Assembly: GCA_958295665.1 (NCBI GenBank)
Contig: OY282560.1
Coordinates: forward strand, 48,236,333 to 48,300,332
Direction of reading: 5' to 3'
Length of the DNA: 64,000 bases
Source of the DNA: Tipula vernalis
Lineage: Eukaryota > Arthropoda > Insecta > Diptera > Tipulidae
The notes under the pieces were generated by a model, which did not search any database, was not told the origin of the DNA, and worked only from the letters and a program-made list of their open reading frames with translations. This document shows, in pieces, positions 47,687 through 57,479 of the stretch (its first letter is position 1; every line of letters begins with the position of its first letter). Position numbers and translations under genes: made by a program.

Positions 47687-48106
47687 TTGACCATCATAGT
47701 TCAAATAGAGTGTATATTAAATTCCCAGGCACTGTATTCCTTCTCCGAAGATCCGAATGATCCACAGCCCATTACTCCGTCTCATTTTTTGATCGGCGGA
47801 TCGATTACATCCATAGTAGAACCTACACTTGTTGAACTTCCAACTAATCGTCTTTCGAAATGGAAGAGATTGACGCAAATCATGGAACATTTTTGGAAGA
47901 GATATTCTGGAGAATATCTGCATAATTTACTGAGTCGCACAAAATGGAAAGGAAATGAGTGTAATTTACTTAAAAATGACTTAGTTTTTATGATGGATGA
48001 CCAAACACCTCTCACTTATTGGTTAATAGGTAAAATTTTAGAAGTTAAACCAGGTCATAATGGAAAAAACAATCCATTTAAACAACAAAAATATAACAAA
48101 ACGTAG
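47687..48106 (+). pseudogene. BEL/Pao pol C-terminal domain
   Basis: QIECILNSQALYSFSEDPND, PITPSHFLIGGS and WKRLTQIMEHFWKRYSGEYL are the conserved terminal blocks (family: QIEAxLNSRPL, LTPGHFLIG, W..xQ.x.QxFWxRWxxEYL). The frame is open for 139 codons to a stop at 48106, the longest intact piece of this element. Confidence 0.85.
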
Positions 48107-48261
48107 TCAAAAAAAAACATACAATGGAAAAAACAGCTGTAAAACAAAAACTAACCTGCATAAAATATGTCATAATTTAAATACTTTTAAAATATTTGTA
48201 TTTAGTAAAGTAAGGGTGGTTACAAAAGAATAGTGGTTATATAATCAAAATTTGATGAATT

Positions 48262-48668
48262 ATGGAAGCATCTAAGCAAAAGATCAATGTTTCACAAGGC
48301 AAAGTGCCAGTTGATATAAAAAAAAAATAATTTATAAAATTTAAAGAAGAGGGCAAAAGCTATGCAGAAATAGCTGGATCCGTTGGCAGATCCCGCTCAA
48401 CAATTCAAAGCGTAGCAAACAATTATAAAAAACAAATCATTTGACGGTGCATCAGGTAGGGGTCGAAAAAAGTGTTGTCTGTGCATACAGAGAGGAAAAT
48501 AGAAAAATGACCCAAAAATAGGAGCTCCAAAAATAACAATACAGTTAGAAAAAGAATTGAATATAAAGGTTAGTCCACAAACAATACGAAATTTTTTGCA
48601 CAGTAAGGGATTCAAAGGTTGTGTCGCACGTAAGAAGCCTTATTTATCAAAAAAAAAAAATATTGCAA
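48262..48668 (+). pseudogene. Tc1/mariner transposase, N-terminal fragment
   Basis: An ATG at 48262 begins MEASKQKINVS. After a stop within an A-run the helix-turn-helix region reads KFKEEGKSYAEIAGSVGRSR and TIQSVANNY, then PKIGAPKITIQL and VSPQTIRNFLHSKGFKG, VARKKPYLSKK. These are the two DNA-binding HTH motifs and the linker of Tc1-type transposases. The catalytic D/D/E region is missing: sequence changes at about 48668, where the hAT element's 3' side begins. Terminal inverted repeats were not found. Confidence 0.8.
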
Positions 48669-49810
48669 AATAATGCACGCACCAACTCTTAGCGCATTCT
48701 TAAACCAAAAACTACAAAAGTATTTATTTTATTTACATAGTTCTTGGTTTCCTTTTAAGAATACCAGTTTTTCAAATATTGCATCTGATAAAGATCCTCT
48801 GGCTGGTGAATTTATAAACCCAGCGAGAGAAAAAAGCCTCTCTACTGGGGCAGACGAACAAAGGCTCGTATTATACTTGGCAAATGCCTTTTAAATAGTT
48901 GGATAATTATTTAAGTTCGAAAATAATTTGCTCTTATCCCCAACATATTTGATGAATTCTTGACGTAGAACCTCTCCTCATCGTCGTCTTGCTCTTTTCC
49001 ACCGGAACTAAGAGATCCATCATGTTCCGTGGAGCTTTTGATTTTTTCTAATGCGTTTATACATAACATCTGTATTTTTAATTTTGTGGTTTTGTCAGGG
49101 TTTGGCAGCTATCTCATTTTAAATAGGGGGAGAAGACAAGTTGCAATTAGCGCATGGTTTGTTTCAGGTGAATCTTACTTGTAAGCATTTTGTTATTTCT
49201 ACTACGATTGGATCACAGTAATGAAGTAAGTTTTCGGAGCGTAGCTTTTCTAATCTTATTTTTAAGGAAAATAGCGTGGGATATAATTACCTATAATAAC
49301 AGTGTTGTTGGTCCTGGAGGCTATCTAGAGCTATAGCTATTGGCTTAAAAATTAAGCAATATTCCTCCAAATCTTCCAGTTCGGCCGGCTTGAATGAACT
49401 CTGTATGCCAATGTTGCTGAGCAAAGTATTGAGTTTTTCTTTATATTTTAAAAGATGTTGAATCGCGTCAAATAGAGAATTCCATCTAGTTGGGGTTGGA
49501 AATAGTAACTGATTTTCGATAACGGCTCTTATAATTTCTGCTGTCTTAGGTCGCCGAGCTGCATTCCACATAGACGTACATTTTGCAATAGCTGGATAGT
49601 GTATTTTAGACACGTTATTTTTGTTCTTTAATATTTTTATAAAATTAGTTGTGGCTTAAAGGCTTAGTGTATGACTAGCACATCTTAAATGATAAGGCAG
49701 TATAATTGGCGTTTCCGATTCTACATCGCTGGTTAAATTGGACAAATTAGTATGTTCGGAACTAATAGCGCAGTGCTCAGCTAGGGGTAGGTCATCGTCA
49801 GTTTCCAAAT

Positions 49811-49887
49811 CTGCAGAAAATAATCATAAATTAAAATATAATAATGGACTTTTCGAATTTATTCATTTCATTCATTTTCGAGCTTAC
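49811..49887 (-). other. probable intron 2 of the hAT transposase (77 bp)
   Basis: The minus strand starts GTAAGCTCG at 49887 and ends TTTTCTGCAG at 49811, both canonical splice sites. The flanking exons encode IPNGN and an acidic linker DLETDDDLPL. Confidence 0.6.
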
Positions 49888-50070
49888 CGTTGCCATTGGG
49901 AATTACACTAATTTCATTTTCATTGCTACACCCAAATTTATTAAAAGCCTTGACAAAGTTGGATCCATTATCCGTGATTTTTTGGTCGCAATTCGGTCAT
50001 AAGAGTGAACGCCAGCAAATCTCTTACATGCAAGTACCGCACTGACCCTGTCTAATGTTTTTGTTTCGAT

Positions 50071-50158
50071 CTATTTATAATTATAAACATAAAATTGTTA
50101 AATAAAAATAATTAGTACTAATTTAGTGCTTGATTGGAAAAGGTGAATAATTCCATAC
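50071..50158 (-). other. probable intron 1 of the hAT transposase (88 bp)
   Basis: On the minus strand the intron starts GTATGG at 50158 and ends AAATAG at 50071. Splicing joins VTVHW to IETKTLDR, matching the family order (GVTVHWI...LER) with no lost codons. Confidence 0.6.
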
Positions 50159-51187
50159 CCAATGAACAGTTACACCCATGTAGCTTCGGTATTTTGTGGA
50201 CCATATGTCGGCAGTCGTTGATACAAACGGTATACTTTTAATAATATCTTTTACGTTTTTCCGAACAAATTGGTCTCGTTCAGATATTTTTCGCCCCAAT
50301 GTCCTCTTCGAAATGATGCCAATATTTTTGTCTAAATCTATAAAAAATGCCATTCTTGTTTTATACTGTATAAAATTAATGTAATAACAATGTAAAATAC
50401 CTTTCACAATTTTTTTAAAATTCGGCTCTTCAACTGTTGAAAGTGGTTTATGCTATTGATTATGTAATTTATGACATTTTTGTTAAACTTTTGTTGTTTA
50501 TCGTTTTTCTTATTAAAAAATTCACTTCCCAGTTTTGTCTGCTTCAAACATTTATCGTTTTCTGACCTTTTGACAGCTAGATTCCGACCAAATGTTTTGT
50601 TATATTTTTATATTTTTCGAATTGTTCAACTACTTCTGGATGAACTCTCTAAAATTATAAATAATTATATTTTGTATTTTTATTTTCTGAGTATGTAGCA
50701 AAGAAATCTAAAATTTAATTTTTACCTTCAAATGGGTGGTAAAATTTGAAGTAGATTTTAAATTTCCACTAATTTCACATTCCTTTGATTTGCACAACAT
50801 ACACATCACCTTAACTTTTAAATTTGCATTGCCACTCAACTCAATTTTTTTGAAATTCTCGTCGCCAATTTTAAAAAATTTGTCGTCTAAGATTAACGGA
50901 ATGAACATTTTTTTATTTGCACAATGAAAATGCTCAACATTTGAGGTTATGATTTGTTTTCATGACAGATAAATATATCCCAGTAAACCATAATCACTAT
51001 AATTTCAGCTAAACAAAAAAGCGAAATATAAGAGGATTTTTCAATTAGTAAGAGAGATCGCCAATAGATAATTGCCGTATTACTTTGGTAACTGGAATAG
51101 TTATTGTATAAAAATAATTTTACAAATTGTAACTTGTATTTTAATTACTTATTTTAAATACATGTAATTAGTTACTGCCCAGCCTTG

Positions 51188-52289
51188 ACCACAACCAAAC
51201 GATGAATGAAGGTAGCGGGTTTGAAAATTTTCTAGAAGAGATTACACAACACATCTGTTTTGTAACCCGTGGAAGTTCATCGCCACCAACACTAAAAAAT
51301 TATTTATGAATGACTAATTGTTGAACAATAAGAAAATGCCAATTTTAAAAGTTTGGAAATAATTTCTTTTATTTTCTTTAGTTGTTCACACAGTATACAT
51401 GTAAAACCAGGGTAAGACGATTTTGTTCTATAGGTCTGGATGTTAACTATGTGTAGCTACTTTGAGATTATTCATTGATTTAGAAGATTGTGTTATCCAA
51501 AATACGGCCCATTATGGCATCTTCGTGCTAAAGAACCAAAAACTGATTTATTAAAGTGTTACTGTATTTTGTTACTGTACAAATAACAAATAAATATATT
51601 CGGGACTATAAACTACACCAAACTATTTCCTAATATAACGGCAAACGTATAAATCAAACCACACAAAAAGTATTAAGTACCATCCGGTGCGATAAACCGT
51701 CAAAAGCAAAATCCAATAAAACAATATAATATTTAAATTAAATTCTTGATTTACATAATTTGAGAAAGTCAAGGTTCAAAAAATTTATGTTTTCCCGCAT
51801 TTTCTTTACACGAACGATACACAAAAATGATTAAAAAATTGATGAGCGAATTAAATATGTTACATCCTTTACCTCATATTCTCGCAATTTTTTTCAAAAT
51901 GTACAATTTTTCAGTCTAATGAAATATGCAAATTATTTAGTTCACAACAGGTTCAATGTCAAAACTAAACAAACATCTGCTAGAAATAATTTTTTTGTTT
52001 ATTTGTACGACAATTATTTTGATACAACGTTTCAAAATGTTTCTTTGCGCAGTTCAGTGCATGCGGAGAATCTCTAACGGATGATTGTAATTACAATAAA
52101 TCTTATGTTTTAATGACATGACAAATAATTATTTTATTAACATATTTGTAAATTGTTTTTGTTTTAAATTCGAAATACTTAAGAATGATGTTAATCGTTA
52201 TCGTATGTAAAATAGATTACAATAAAAAATTCGAATTACTTAATGATTTGGAAAATTGAAAATTTTTAGGTTATTTTATTTCCATAGAA
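51188..52289. other. spacer, nothing recognisable
   Basis: AT-rich, with no coding frame of note and no repeat units shared with the satellite that follows. Confidence 0.45.
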
Positions 52290-54960
52290 AAACACTTCTT
52301 AAGTTGTGATAGTTCACGAAATAGTCGTTTAAATCCCCCATTTATCAAGCTTCGAAGGTATCCCCTAACCAGAGGAAAAAATGTATTTCGAAATTTTAAC
52401 TTCAAATTGCGATTTTACATGAAATTGTTAAAAGGTCATTAACGGCTATTCTCATAGATATGGCTTAAAGTTTTTATAGTTCACAAAATAGACGATAAGA
52501 TTCTTCGCCAATTAAGCTTTGGAGGTATCCAATAGCCAGAGAAATAAATCTGCTGCGAATTTTTAACTCCAAATTGCAACTTTGCATGAGATTGATTAAA
52601 GGCCATTGACGGCCATTTTCAGAGAATTGGACTAAAGTTGTTATAGTTCACGAAATAATCAATTAAATCCCCAATTTAGCAAACTATAAAGGTATCCCCT
52701 AACCAGAGAAAAAAATGTGCTTCGAATTTTTAACTTCAAATTGCGACTTTGCAAGAAACTGATTAAAGGCCATTGATGGCCATTTTCAGAGAATTGGACT
52801 CAAGTTGTTATAGTTCACGAAATAACCGATTAAATCCCCCATTTAGCAAACTATAAAGGTATCCCCTAACCAGAGAAATAAATGTGCTTCGAATTTTTAA
52901 CTTCAAATTGCGATTTTGCATGAAATTGATTAAAGGCCATTGATGGCCTTTTTCAGAGATTTGGACTCAAGTTGTTACAGTTCACGAAATATCCGACTAA
53001 ATCCCTTATTTATCAATTATCAAGCTATAAAGGTATCCCCTAACACGAGAAAAAAATGTGCTTCGAATTTTTAACTCCAAATTGCGACTTTGCATGAAAT
53101 TGATTAAAGGCCATTGACGGCCATTCTAAGAGATTTGGATTAAAGTTGTTATAGTTCACGAATTAGTCGATTAAATCACCAATTTATAAAGCTGTAGAGG
53201 TATCCCCTAGCTAGAGAAATAAATGTGCTTCAAATTTTTAACTTCAAATTGCGACTTTGCATGAAACTGATTAAAGGAAATTGACGGCCATTTTCAGAGA
53301 ATTGGACTCAAGTTGTTATAGTTTACGAAATAATTGATTAAATCCCCCATTTATCAAGCTATAAAGGTATCCCCTAACCAGAGAAAAAAATGTGCTTTGA
53401 ATTTTTAACTCCAAATTGTAACTTTGCATGAAATTGATTAAAGGCCATTGACGGCCATTTTCAGAGAATTGGACTCAAGTTGTTATAGTTCACGAAATAA
53501 TCGATTAAATCCCCCATTTAGCAAACTATAAAGGTATCCCCTAACCAGAGAAATAAATGTGCTTCGAATTTTTAGCTCCAAATTGTAACTTTGCATGCAA
53601 TTAATTAAAGGCCATTGACGGCCATTTTCAGAGATTTGGATTAAAGTTGTTATAGTTCACGAAATAGTCGATTAAATCACCCATTTATCAAGCTATAAAG
53701 GATTCCCTAACCAGAGAAAAAAATGTGCTTCGAATTTTTAACTTCAAATTGCAACTTTGCATGAGATTGATTAAAGACCATTGACGGCCATTTTCAGAGA
53801 ATTGGACTCAAGTTGTTATAGTTCACGAAATAATCGATTTAATCCCCAATTTAGCAAACTATAAAGGTATCCCCTAACCAGAGAAAAAAATGTGCTTCGA
53901 ATTTTTAACTTCAAATTGCGATTTTGCATGAAATTGATTAAAGGCCATTGATGGCCTTTTTCAGAGATTTGAACTCAAGTTGTTACAGTTCACGAAATAT
54001 CCGATTAAATCCCTTATTTATCAATTATCAAGCTATAAAGGTATCCCCTAACAAGAGAAAAAAATGTGCTTCGAATTTTTAACTCCAAATTGCGACTTTG
54101 CATGAAATTGATTAAAGGCCATTGACGGCCATTCTAAGAGATTTGGATTAAAGTTGTTATAGTTCACGAAATAGTCGATTAAATCACCAATTTATAAAGC
54201 TGTAAAGGTATCCCCTAGCTAGAGAAATAAATGTGCTTCAAATTTTTAACTTCAAATTGCGACTTTGCATGAAACTGATTAAAGGAAATTGACGGCCATT
54301 TCCAGAGAATTGGACTCAAGTTGTTATAGTTCACGAAATAATTGATTAAATTCCCCATTTATCAAGCTATAAAGGTATCTTCTAGCTAGAGAAATAAATG
54401 CGCTTCGAATTATTAACTTCAAATTGCGATTTTACATAAAATTGATTAAAGGCCATTGACGGCCATTCTCAAATATTTAGACTCAAGTTTTGATAGTTTA
54501 CGAAATAGACGATTAGATTCTTCATCTATCAAGCTTTGAAGGTATCCAAACGCCAGATAAGAAAATGTGCTTTGAATTTTTTAACTTCAAATTGCGACTT
54601 TGCATGAAATTGATTAAAGGTCATTGACGGCCATTTTCAGAGATTTGGACTAAAGTTGTTACAGTTCACGAAATAGTCGATTAAATTCTACATTTATCAA
54701 GCTCTAAAGGTATTCTCTAGCTAGAGAAATAAATGTACTTCGAATTTTTAACTTCAAATGGCGATTTTACATTGAATTGATTAAAGTCCTTTAACGGCCA
54801 TTCTCAGTTATTTGGTCTCAAGTTGTGATAGTTCACGAAATAGACGATTAAATTCCTGATCCATCAAGCTTTGAAGGTACCACCTAACCAGAGAAATAAA
54901 TGTGCTTCGAATTTTTAACTTTAAATAGCGATTATGCATGAAATTGATTAAAGGCCATTT
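52290..54960. repeat. satellite E, ~168-bp tandem array, about 16 copies, with higher-order repeat
   Basis: The motif GTTCACGAAATA or a variant recurs at about 52313, 52488, 52647, 52813, 52981, 53156, 53321, 53488, 53655, 53821, 53988, 54161, 54328, 54495, 54665 and 54832. Units share AAAGGTATCCCCTAACCAG, TGTGCTTCGAATTTTTAAC and GATTAAAGGCCATTGACGG. Diagnostic variants in 52813-53365 reappear in 53821-54370, about 1,005 bases later (six units). End units are the most diverged. Confidence 0.95.
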
Positions 54961-55259
54961 TCGACATCCATCTTGGTCGGATACGTCATAGTCACAAAAG
55001 ATTTCTCTAAGTGTAACTTTGAAGATTAGATTCTAGGTATTGGCCCACCAGAAATTATGTTCAGCAAAGATCAATCATTACCTATAAGTTAATAACAATG
55101 ATAATGATAATAACCATACATATTATGATAAGTAGTCAAATAATCAAATGTGACGAACTCTTGAAAACTTATCTTTGATAGAACTCAGACAAACTGATTC
55201 TGAGACCTGACAATCAAACAACAATTGAAACTCATTTTTCAATATTTTTAATTATTTAT

Positions 55260-55861
55260 TCAGTGCGGCACTTTAAATATTAATTCAAATAAATTTGTAC
55301 TCGTTTCAGAAATGTGAACCACTGTATCCTCCATCCCACTAATCAAAACCTCATCATTTGCGCCCCAAGTACAAATATCGAAATTTTGTGAACTTTCCAA
55401 ATAACGAAATTCGATCGAGTAGTTAAAATTTTTACGAACTTTTATCAAACACCCAAGGCATCTTGTTAAATGCACAAAACTATTATGATCCTCTTGAAGC
55501 CACAATTATTAAGTTGTAAAAAATGATCAAAATTTAAACGTTGTCGTTCCATTGGTACTCCATTTATGGTACACGTGTTATTCATCCAAAGCAGGAGCGG
55601 ATCGAATAGTTTGTGTTCTGTCACATTGGTTGGAATCTCATCAAGTTTTATCACTTTTTTTAACACTAAATCAAAAAAATTGGCTAACAATTGACGCGAT
55701 TGCATTAGTTCCAAACCGGCCGTAGCTGGAATCCGTCCATTTTTCAATTTTGTTTCTAATCGCAGAATTTTATATTTCGTCGCTAATTTAAGTAATCTAA
55801 TTTCAGTATCCGGCTCCATGCTGTACTCATCGGTGTAGATAAATCGGATCAATTCATCCAT
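55260..55861 (-). pseudogene. BTB-PHR paralogue, truncated and decayed
   Basis: The open piece from an ATG at 55861 (MDELIRFIYTDEYSMEP) aligns with the second half of the BTB domain of the neighbouring intact gene (FIRFLYTDECNVT), followed by a BACK-like region with LFDPLLLWMNN and LNFDHFLQL. The first half of BTB is missing. After LNNCGF about 100 residues, covering the end of BACK and the start of PHR, are deleted. A second frame (55260-55505) resumes with NFNYSIEFRYLESS and ends HISETSTNLFELIFK, matching the PHR tail of the neighbour (EASANLIEIFFK). The stop TGA runs straight into AATAAA. It probably arose by tandem duplication of the adjacent gene. It is unlikely to give a working adaptor. 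Confidence 0.8.
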
Positions 55862-56010
55862 TTTAGATCTGTTTAGTTCACTGGTTTATGCGCTAATTAA
55901 CTGAATTGAATTAAATTTTAGAATTTTTGTTTTTTATGTAACCTGATAACACAAATTTGTTATCAGTTTGATATACGATAAAAATACTTGTGTGTACAAC
56001 ATGAGGCCGT

Positions 56011-57420
56011 TTAATTAGTTAATGGTTTAAAAAATATTTCTATTAAATTGGCACTCGCTTCGGTCATCTGCACTAAATCGCGCGGACCATTAACAATAGC
56101 ATTTTCACCGAGTCGTCTCGTAAACATTTTAAACTCTTTATCCTCCTTCTCGTATTTTACATCGATCGTATACTCAAAATTTGGCTTCAGCACAAAATCA
56201 TCACCCAAAATGAGGATTTCAGTCGATGGTTCAAACCACATGTCCTCCTTTTCCACCACGTTTGTGGTTAAATTACGCGCAGTAATTCGTAACTGAAGAG
56301 CTGATTCGTTAAATTTAATGCCGTACCGTAGTCCGTACAGGATTAATTCACTTGACAGTGTAAATATTGTCTTCCTCCGCCAATGACTTAACAAGCGTCT
56401 AGACCCGCACGAGCGCACATATTCCGAGCGACCTTCAGATCCATCCCCAAATATTGATATTACCGCAATTTCTTCCTTTGAAATTATATCCGGATTTGTT
56501 TCTAAGCAGACACGAATTTCATCTGACGTCATACTTGAAAATCGTATTAACCGCAAAAATTTATCGAAATGTGTGTGACGCTTATCAATCTGAATTTCAT
56601 ATCGTTCAATTGCGTAATTCATCCATTGGATGAGTGCATTAAATAAATCCACTTCTCGAACATCATCACGAACATTTTCAAACTTTAGTATTTCCTCCAT
56701 AACATCTGGATGAATTGTCACAAAATGGTTACATTTTAACACCGCACTCAAATAAAATTTGATTAAATCACACGTAAAATGAAACGCCATCTCGTATTTA
56801 TGCACGATACAGTATTCGAACAGCATTAAATGTTGGTCGATAGCGATCGACTTAATATTCACCAGCTTCATTTCGAGCATAATCACATTATAGTGTACCG
56901 CCAATTTTAGCAGTTCAATTTTATTATCCGTCGTCACATTACATTCATCCGTGTACAAAAAACGAATGAATTGAAAAAATACTTCGTACGCCACATTCAC
57001 GATTGGTATACACTTTTTTACGTCCATTGTTGATTCCAACTGTTTTTGAAATACTGAACTTCGATTCATGAGGATCCATGAGTGGGCATATATTTTATAA
57101 TCGTTGCACACAAATAGAACATCGGATAAAGATGGATCATTTAAAAGGATTTTGGCGACATTAGCGGACGACAAATCAGCCGTTTGTTGATTTGTTTCAA
57201 TTTTATTCATGTTCTCTGTAAATATTATACGCGAATCGAACGAGTTTAATGTGCGAACTAGTTTTGTGATTTTCACGTCGTGTGATAAGAACGTAATGTC
57301 GTGTGATAAGAAATATTTATATTTAGTGTTTTTTATCAATTTACCTGCTGTTGTATATAAATAAGATTGTTGATAAATCTCGAATTTATAATGTCGAAAA
57401 TAGAAAATTGTTGCTTGCAT
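56011..57420 (-). CDS. BTB-BACK-PHR domain protein (BTBD1/2/3/6-like), intact
   Basis: A single open frame of 469 codons. The more likely start is the second ATG at 57210 (residue 71, MNKIETNQQ), giving 399 residues: the first 70 residues lack domain features and carry a duplicated FLSHD segment from a 21-bp direct repeat (57277-57312). In full-frame numbering, BTB/POZ spans about 96-190 (DVLFVCNDYKIYAHSWIL, FIRFLYTDE), BACK about 195-310 (LFNALIQWMN, FDKFLRLIRF), and a PHR-like beta domain about 345-466 (YGLRYGIKF, WFEPSTEILIL, EASANLIEIFF). Family members bind cullin-3 through BTB and recruit substrates for ubiquitination in the cytosol. Here the BTB and BACK sequence is quite divergent and the substrate is unknown. 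No introns are seen. A broken paralogue lies just downstream on the same strand. Confidence 0.85.
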   Translation of the reverse strand: MQATIFYFRHYKFEIYQQSYLYTTAGKLIKNTKYKYFLSHDITFLSHDVKITKLVRTLNSFDSRIIFTENMNKIETNQQTADLSSANVAKILLNDPSLSDVLFVCNDYKIYAHSWILMNRSSVFQKQLESTMDVKKCIPIVNVAYEVFFQFIRFLYTDECNVTTDNKIELLKLAVHYNVIMLEMKLVNIKSIAIDQHLMLFEYCIVHKYEMAFHFTCDLIKFYLSAVLKCNHFVTIHPDVMEEILKFENVRDDVREVDLFNALIQWMNYAIERYEIQIDKRHTHFDKFLRLIRFSSMTSDEIRVCLETNPDIISKEEIAVISIFGDGSEGRSEYVRSCGSRRLLSHWRRKTIFTLSSELILYGLRYGIKFNESALQLRITARNLTTNVVEKEDMWFEPSTEILILGDDFVLKPNFEYTIDVKYEKEDKEFKMFTRRLGENAIVNGPRDLVQMTEASANLIEIFFKPLTN

Positions 57421-57479
57421 CAGTTTGTAGTAAGATTAACTAAGGAACTAAATAGTTCAGGAATATGGCCAGCTGGAGT

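Larger units (their letters stand above)
45600..48106 (+). mobile_element. BEL/Pao retrotransposon remnant, RT deleted
   Basis: Plus-strand order: gag end with zinc fingers, protease-linker, late RNase H/linker, integrase, C-terminal pol. The reverse transcriptase (normally more than 1 kb) is missing between about 46450 and 46560. No LTRs identified. Confidence 0.82.
48729..50908 (-). pseudogene. hAT transposase (BED-type) with introns and frameshifts
   Basis: An ATG at 50908 begins MFIPLILDDKFFKIGDEN. The BED finger has CMLCKSKE and STSNFTTHLK. Then come FNKNVINYII, LDKNIGIISKRTLGRKI and FVSTTADIWSTKYRSYMGVT, the first catalytic Asp region. After an intron the next exon has IETKTLDRVSAVLACKRFAG, and after frame changes DNGSNFVKAFNKFG. 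A second intron follows, then LPYHLRCASHTLSL, TRWNSLFDAIQHLL and a frameshift near 49286. The end is SSAPVERLFSLAGFI, LSDAIFEKLVFLKGNQ, the hAT C-terminal dimerisation motif. Stops and frameshifts (about 49290, 49650, 49990) suggest inactivity. Confidence 0.85.
48729..51187 (-). mobile_element. hAT transposon, one TIR visible
   Basis: The minus-strand transposase runs from a BED finger (about 50900) to the hAT dimerisation tail ending at 48729. Beyond its start, the end at 51187 reads CAAGGCTGGGCAGTAACTAA on the minus strand, very like known hAT termini (CAGGGCTGGGCA...). The opposite terminus is not recognised; the Tc1 fragment lies there instead, so this end is probably lost. Confidence 0.82.

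Noticed and set aside
48673..48894. Plus-strand frame of 73 codons
   Set aside because: The opposite strand encodes the conserved hAT C-terminal motif SSAPVERLFS, so this is a shadow.
52290..54960. CRISPR-like array
   Set aside because: Repeats are contiguous ~168-bp satellite monomers with no unique spacers, in an insect-like eukaryotic context.
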